Shown here one piece after another: positions 4,179 to 7,131 of a DNA stretch of 7,131 nucleotides. The stretch's first letter is position 1. Each line of letters starts with the position of its first letter. The position numbers and the translations under genes were made by a program. The stretch comes from VMGX01 sp041658885. GTDB lineage: Bacteria > Patescibacteriota > Minisyncoccia > Phycocordibacterales > 21-14-all-36-13. The notes under the pieces were generated by a model. It did not search any database. It worked only from the letters and a program-made list of their open reading frames with translations, and was not told where the DNA came from. Location of the stretch: assembly GCA_041658885.1 (NCBI GenBank), contig JBAZZJ010000015.1, forward strand, positions 1-7,131. Reading direction: 5' to 3'.

Positions 4179-5269
4179 TATGTAATTTGAAAATCGTTAA
4201 TTACCCTAACCAGAATCATTGCAAGTATGTCTGCATTGTCAGATAATCGAAATATTGGACTTTTACCACTTTCTTTTTCAATACCAACTCCATCACTATA
4301 AGGATTTACTGAAAGGATTTTGCTGAGTTGAATATTTGAATTCTTTTTATTCCCAACAAAGATTATCCGTTTATTTGTAAGGAAAACCAGTCCAGAGTCT
4401 ATTATCTGAAGTTGCTCGGAGGTAATTTTTTGAACACCCATGCTACCTGCTCTGTAGTAAACACCCTTCATAATTTTAATTCGAATAGTAGGTCCCGCAT
4501 AATTTATTCTATTTGTCACGGTTCTGTTTTCTAACCAATCTGCATTGGAAGTAAAGTAGCAGCATTCATTTTTTTGTAAATTAATAGAAACCTCCCTTAC
4601 TGGAAGTTCTCCATTCTCAATAAGCCAATAAAGTTTAAGTTTTTCAATCTTAGCCTTTGTTTTCTCGTCAAACTTCATATTATCATCTAAGTTCTTTGCC
4701 ATAGCTGTCAATTCCTCCCATTCTTCAGGTGAAATTTTCCCATCGGCAACAATTTTATTGAATTGCATCTGCAGAAATTGTTGTCTGCTTTCTTTAGAAA
4801 TATTCTCATGTGTAATTGTTGGTAATCTTAGATTTTTTTGCAATTCATCAAGAAATTCTTCTTCTGATTTCTCAATCTTTCCATCAGAAATTACTTCATT
4901 ATACGATTCTTTATAGATTTCACCGGCAAGTTGATTATGTATTTCTTCAACTTCAGAATCATTTAACATTAACAGTTTTTTCAAATAGTTTTGATAGATA
5001 ACTTCTTGGTCACTAAAAATCTTGTCTGAAATATTTTGTTGCAGATATCTTAGATACAGTTCTTTTAATCTGCCAATACATCTTTTGCGCAAATTAACTT
5101 TGTACTTAATTGAAATTGCTTCAATTTCAGTAGATTTTATTTCCCTTAAAGGTTTTGATGCAAAAAGATTATTGACTTCAATGAAAGCATTTTTTTTTGG
5201 CTCTATCTTAAGGAGTCGTTGGAAAAAACTTGGTTTAATAAGCTTTTCTATTTTACAAAGATTGTTCAT
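4178..5269 (-). CDS. TerB-like / GRAM-like domain protein, 363 aa
   Basis: The N-terminal two thirds are helical and contain repeated acidic loops typical of TerB/DjlA-like domains: DKIFSDQE (82-89), VISDGKIEKSEEEFLDELQK (126-145) and IVADGKISPEEWEELTAMAK (173-192). The C-terminal part (about 235-358) looks like a GRAM/PH-type fold. It includes RINYAGPTIRIKIMKGVYYR (254-273), LVFLTNKRIIFVGNKKNSNI (294-313) and ILSVNPYSDGVGIEKESGKS (318-337), where TNKRIIF is the usual signature strand. No signal peptide or membrane helix is present, so it should be cytosolic. TerB-type domains occur in tellurite and stress-response loci and in phage defence, and GRAM domains bind lipids or proteins. The actual function is unknown. 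It is the first gene after repeat copy 2. The ATG at 5269 is the natural start; no clear promoter was found. Confidence 0.8.
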   Translation of the reverse strand: MNNLCKIEKLIKPSFFQRLLKIEPKKNAFIEVNNLFASKPLREIKSTEIEAISIKYKVNLRKRCIGRLKELYLRYLQQNISDKIFSDQEVIYQNYLKKLLMLNDSEVEEIHNQLAGEIYKESYNEVISDGKIEKSEEEFLDELQKNLRLPTITHENISKESRQQFLQMQFNKIVADGKISPEEWEELTAMAKNLDDNMKFDEKTKAKIEKLKLYWLIENGELPVREVSINLQKNECCYFTSNADWLENRTVTNRINYAGPTIRIKIMKGVYYRAGSMGVQKITSEQLQIIDSGLVFLTNKRIIFVGNKKNSNIQLSKILSVNPYSDGVGIEKESGKSPIFRLSDNADILAMILVRVINDFQIT

Positions 5270-5376
5270 AGTACTAAGTGTTTTATTAATCTTGACTAAA
5301 GGTAAATCTGCTTAGGGCCAAACATTTAATATATGCAATTTACAACTTTTCATCCAATTCCGTATTTTTTTTCTCT

Positions 5377-5429
5377 CGTTAGCTTGAGAATTTAACTGAA
5401 TTTCTTAGTGCGCGGAATTGCAGCTAACG
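5377..5429. repeat. 8-bp inverted repeat flanking a 37-bp spacer
   Basis: CGTTAGCT (5377-5384) is the exact complement of AGCTAACG (5422-5429), and the adjacent AATT-containing bases extend the pairing imperfectly. The right-hand box is the outer end of palindromic repeat copy 2. The left-hand box thus repeats, inverted, the putative cleavage box of that copy 37 bases away. An oligo-A tract of 9 bases (minus strand, 5372-5364) follows. It may be the footprint of a deleted or very small cassette. Confidence 0.5.
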
Positions 5430-5485
5430 AAAAGATTGGTAAGGGATAAGGTCTTCAGACCTCATTATCTTTTGCTGTTACTTGC
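5425..5485 (-). repeat. 61-bp palindromic intergenic repeat, copy 2 (attC-like)
   Basis: This copy matches the others without gaps over its first 51 bases (5425-5475) and then departs, where the stop codon of the kinase gene intrudes. It has the strongest inner stem, AGGTCT-GA-AGACCT on the minus strand. Because its outer arm has changed, it pairs differently: AAAAGAT with ATCTTTT, and outside that TAAC with GTTA. This nested two-box pairing with unequal spacers is what an integron attC looks like. The kinase stop codon (5480-5478) lies within the TAAC box. Confidence 0.7.
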
Positions 5486-5996
5486 TGGCGTTGAAGATGA
5501 TTTTCTCCAAAGCATTAGCAGTTTGTTCTATAGTCAATTTACTATTGTCTACCGTAAAGTTTGCAGAAGCATATAATTTAATCCTATGTGGACTATATTC
5601 AGAAGCGAGATATTCTTTTAAATCCCGAGTCTCATCGGGATTTTTTTGCAGAATTCTGTTATAAAGGATTTCCTTGTCCGCATGCAAATAAATTTTAAAA
5701 AAGTTAGAATAAAAGTCGAGGCAGTCTGTGTAGTCTATTGAACCAGCTCCGATGTCAATGATTAATTTTTTGTCTGGAAACTCATCTTTTAGTTTCCGAA
5801 TAGAGTTCACCGATTTATGGAAGAATGCAGGATTTTGAATTCTGTTTAAATATTGAGAAATTCTTGATTCGTTATTATGATTGCAAATAACCTTGTCTAA
5901 ATGTCGAACAACAAAATTGTCCGGAAGATTTAATTTGTCTACTGTTTTCGATTTTCCGGCTCCACTGGGTCCAATAACTAAAAATATGTTGTCCAT
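5478..5996 (-). CDS. P-loop kinase, shikimate-kinase-like
   Basis: The 172-aa protein opens with FLVIGPSGAGKS, a Walker A loop at residues 9-16. DIGAGS (81-86) sits where shikimate kinase has its Gly-rich substrate loop. It ends with SPHRIKLYASANFTVDNSK (135-153), which matches the R-x-x-LY-x-x-A-x-x-x-VD layout of that family. HLDKV (32-36) stands in for the DxD region but keeps only one Asp. The length equals that of AroK-type kinases. It is probably a small-molecule kinase related to, but not clearly, shikimate kinase, and lone members in accessory DNA are unlikely to serve aromatic synthesis. The ATG lies only 14 bases from repeat copy 3 and the stop lies inside copy 2. The gene therefore has no room for its own promoter and fills the space between the repeats, like a promoterless integron cassette. 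Confidence 0.8.
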   Translation of the reverse strand: MDNIFLVIGPSGAGKSKTVDKLNLPDNFVVRHLDKVICNHNNESRISQYLNRIQNPAFFHKSVNSIRKLKDEFPDKKLIIDIGAGSIDYTDCLDFYSNFFKIYLHADKEILYNRILQKNPDETRDLKEYLASEYSPHRIKLYASANFTVDNSKLTIEQTANALEKIIFNASK

Positions 5997-6010
5997 TTTA
6001 CGCTTGCAGG

Positions 6011-6071
6011 TAATGAGAAGATTGGCAAAGGATATGATCTTCAGACCTCATTATCATTTGCCAATCGAATT
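6011..6071 (-). repeat. 61-bp palindromic intergenic repeat, copy 3 (attC-like)
   Basis: This copy has a perfect 10-bp inverted repeat, GATTGGCAAA (6020-6029) with TTTGCCAATC (6057-6066), making a 47-base hairpin with a partly paired centre. It shares GCCAATCGAATT with copy 1 at the side away from the cleavage box, which fixes the repeat boundary. On the minus strand it exits through CTCATTACCTGCAA, immediately before the kinase start. It lies in the 102 bases between the PKD lipoprotein and the kinase gene. Confidence 0.75.
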
Positions 6072-6098
6072 TATCTGATATTTATAAAGTACCGATAA

Positions 6099-6845
6099 TT
6101 ATTTTCCTGCTCTGCGATTATACAACTCCTGCCAGCCCTCTGTCCCTGAGTCAGCTGCAGGTTGTGTCTTATCTGCAGCTTTTCTTTCAAGCTTTTTAAT
6201 AACAACCGCCCTGGATATTCTTCCAACACCCTTGCCATGTGGCACATAATCAACCCAGGCAACAAATCTGTTAATCTTATGAGGTAAAATTTCAGGTGTG
6301 CGGACAAACCCTGCATCTTCATCGCGCAAGGCATAATTGTCGTGATCCTGTTCCCAGACATCTACATAAAAAACAAATGGGTCGAGATTGGAGAACACAA
6401 CTATGCCATCTGCATCGGTAAATCCTTCAGATACTTTATTTTTCTGGGCGTCCCAATCGGTTATTGAAGAATAGAGAATTACACTTGCATCAGGAACTAT
6501 GTATTCATCGTAGTATTCGCGGACTTCAATTTCGAGAAGAGTCGGAATCATCACCTCAAGTGTCAATGTTGCCTTATCATCGAAACCGCTTTTCGAAATT
6601 GCAGTTAATGTTACTTCAAATGTACCTGTTCCGGTATAAATATGGCTGGGATTTTCATCATTTGAAATATATCCATCACCAAAATCCCATTCAAATCTTA
6701 CAGCATTGTGAGAATCATTTGTAAAAAGCACCTCCTGCCCAACTTCGGGTTCAATTGTATCGGTATAGAAAATAGCCTCCGGTGTCGATTCGCAGGAGAA
6801 GAGAATGAGAGGCAGAACCAGAGACAGATAGATAATCCTTTTCAT
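6099..6845 (-). CDS. PKD-domain lipoprotein, 248 aa
   Basis: The signal MKRIIYLSLVLPLILFSC has lipobox LFSC with lipidated Cys18. Residues about 25-98 form a PKD domain: VGQEVLFTNDSHNAVRFEWD, then FGDGYISNDENPSHIYTGTG and TFEVTLTAIS. The WDFGDG core and the NPSHIY turn are diagnostic of the fold. Residues about 108-200 look like a second beta-sandwich of the carboxypeptidase-regulatory kind (DASVILYSSITDWD, GFTDADGIVVFSNLDPFVFY). The C-terminus is basic and low in structure. Such lipoproteins sit on the outer membrane and bind polysaccharide or protein partners. The gene looks richer in GC than those below it, which fits ordinary chromosome at this edge of the accessory region. A sigma-54-like motif lies upstream. 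Confidence 0.85.
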   Translation of the reverse strand: MKRIIYLSLVLPLILFSCESTPEAIFYTDTIEPEVGQEVLFTNDSHNAVRFEWDFGDGYISNDENPSHIYTGTGTFEVTLTAISKSGFDDKATLTLEVMIPTLLEIEVREYYDEYIVPDASVILYSSITDWDAQKNKVSEGFTDADGIVVFSNLDPFVFYVDVWEQDHDNYALRDEDAGFVRTPEILPHKINRFVAWVDYVPHGKGVGRISRAVVIKKLERKAADKTQPAADSGTEGWQELYNRRAGK

Positions 6846-6876
6846 TATTTTATTATTATTAGTTCAAAATCATAAT

Positions 6877-6892
6877 TTCAAAATACGTGCCA
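6877..6892 (-). promoter_or_regulatory. Sigma-54-like -24/-12 motif before the PKD lipoprotein
   Basis: The minus strand reads TGGCACG-TATT-TTGAA, close to the sigma-54 consensus TGGCACG-N4-TTGCW with correct spacing. The C of the -12 GC is A, which usually weakens such promoters considerably. It lies about 32 bases before the ATG at 6845, a sensible leader distance. I saw no Bacteroidetes-type -7 box in the same stretch. Confidence 0.3.
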
Positions 6893-6906
6893 TGTTTTAA
6901 TAAATC

Positions 6907-6997
6907 AGTCGGAAGTCGGAAGTCGGAAGTCAGAAGTTAAAAGAAAATGTCTTATCAAGACGTCAAAATTCAAACTTCGGACTTCGGACTTCGGACT
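6907..6997. repeat. Imperfect inverted array of 7-bp repeats
   Basis: The left arm is AGTCGGA repeated four times (6907-6934; the last unit is AGTCAGA). The right arm is ACTTCGG repeated three times plus ACT (6974-6997). The arms pair at six of every seven positions, with a recurring G-G mismatch. The pairing continues inward through GAAGTT/AACTTC and ends in a tip stem GTCTT-ATC-AAGAC (6949-6961). Such GTCGGAA/GTCCGAA arrays recur between genes in Bacteroidota. This one could form a long cruciform or mRNA hairpin; no function is known to me. Confidence 0.8.
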
Positions 6998-7060
6998 ACA
7001 ATACACAGGGTCAACGCACGAAGAAATAAAAAACTGACAGACCATTAACAAATTAGTAAG

Positions 7061-7080
7061 GGTTGTTAACAGCCTTTTTA
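7061..7080 (+). terminator. Possible plus-strand Rho-independent terminator
   Basis: GGTTG-TTAA-CAGCC forms a 5-bp stem, including one T-G wobble, with a TTAA loop, followed directly by TTTTT. The form suits a plus-strand terminator, but no plus-strand gene lies upstream. The stem is weak, so the call is tentative. Confidence 0.3.
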
Positions 7081-7131
7081 AATAAAAATAGTTTTTAGTT
7101 CGAGGTTGTATTTATCAGCTGGGTTAATTCT

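Larger units (their letters stand above)
6846..7131. other. Upstream stretch with repeats, no supported gene
   Basis: This holds the region upstream of the PKD lipoprotein, the heptamer array at 6907-6997, and the hairpin at 7061-7080. A minus-strand frame open from the window edge to a TAA at 7078-7080 reads RINPADKYNLELKTIFI. It could be the end of a gene beyond the window, but it is too short to call. Confidence 0.5.

Noticed and set aside
4178..5269. Calling the TerB-like protein a tellurite-resistance gene
   Set aside because: Only the acidic helical loops resemble TerB. There is no terC, terD or terZ neighbour, and the C-terminal GRAM-like domain points to a different protein type.
5270..5376. 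Promoter for the TerB/GRAM gene (TACCTTTA or AAATGTTTG near 5300-5330)
   Set aside because: Each half-match to TAnnTTTG lacks a -33 TTTG at the required 19-20 bp spacing.
5478..5996. Naming the kinase aroK
   Set aside because: The P-loop and overall layout fit, but the DxD and substrate-binding Arg pattern are incomplete and the context is accessory, so a gene symbol would overstate the case.
6071..6361. Minus-strand frame of 96 codons
   Set aside because: It overlaps the C-terminal half of the PKD lipoprotein in another frame and reads through repeat copy 3; it is a shadow.
6907..6997. Possible CRISPR array
   Set aside because: The units are 7 bp and contiguous, with no spacers, so this is a short tandem repeat and not CRISPR.

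Overview
The window looks like an accessory region of an AT-rich Bacteroidota (Bacteroidetes) chromosome. Three things point there. Promoters fit the Bacteroidetes -33/-7 form, the clearest being TTTG-N19-TACATTTG at 2258-2288. Two proteins are lipoproteins, one with a PKD domain. The small toxin-antitoxin (TA) families and the IS66-type transposase tail resemble those common in this phylum. Every intact gene lies on the minus strand; only two insertion-sequence remnants are on the plus strand. No RNA gene and no CRISPR array was seen.

From low to high coordinates: the 3' end of an IS66 transposase (1-192, +); a broken HigA-like antitoxin (217-366); an intact HigB-HigA module with its own promoter and a candidate operator (437-1116); a decayed MntA/HepT module (1251-1710); an intact RelB-like antitoxin whose ParE-like toxin is a stub (1954-2288); an IS21 IstB remnant (2320-2454, +); a 193-aa protein with a HEPN-type R-x4-H motif (2566-3147); a 280-aa lipoprotein (3217-4059); a 26-codon ORF coupled by TAATG to a 363-aa TerB-like/GRAM-like protein (4098-5269); a shikimate-kinase-like P-loop protein (5478-5996); and a PKD-domain lipoprotein (6099-6845), preceded by an imperfect inverted array of 7-bp repeats (6907-6997).

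The most interesting signal is between the genes. A 61-bp palindromic repeat occurs three times in one orientation (1179-1239, 5425-5485, 6011-6071). Read on the minus strand, each copy ends in (G/A)TTANNTGC(A/G)A, after which the copies diverge. Two flanked segments start with that box and finish with its near-complement: higBA (TTATATGCG ... CGCATATAA, 9/9) and the kinase gene (TTACCTGC ... GCAAGTAA, 7/8, with the stop codon inside the box). In integrons the start of an inserted cassette complements the R'' box of its own attC in just this way. I therefore propose that the region is, or derives from, an integron-like cassette array without an integrase in view, whose cargo is largely TA modules. 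This is an inference and has not been tested by a covariance model or a search.

Much of the cargo is decaying. There are four TA-type loci, of which only higBA looks intact, plus two insertion-sequence remnants, which suggests a hotspot of gain and loss.
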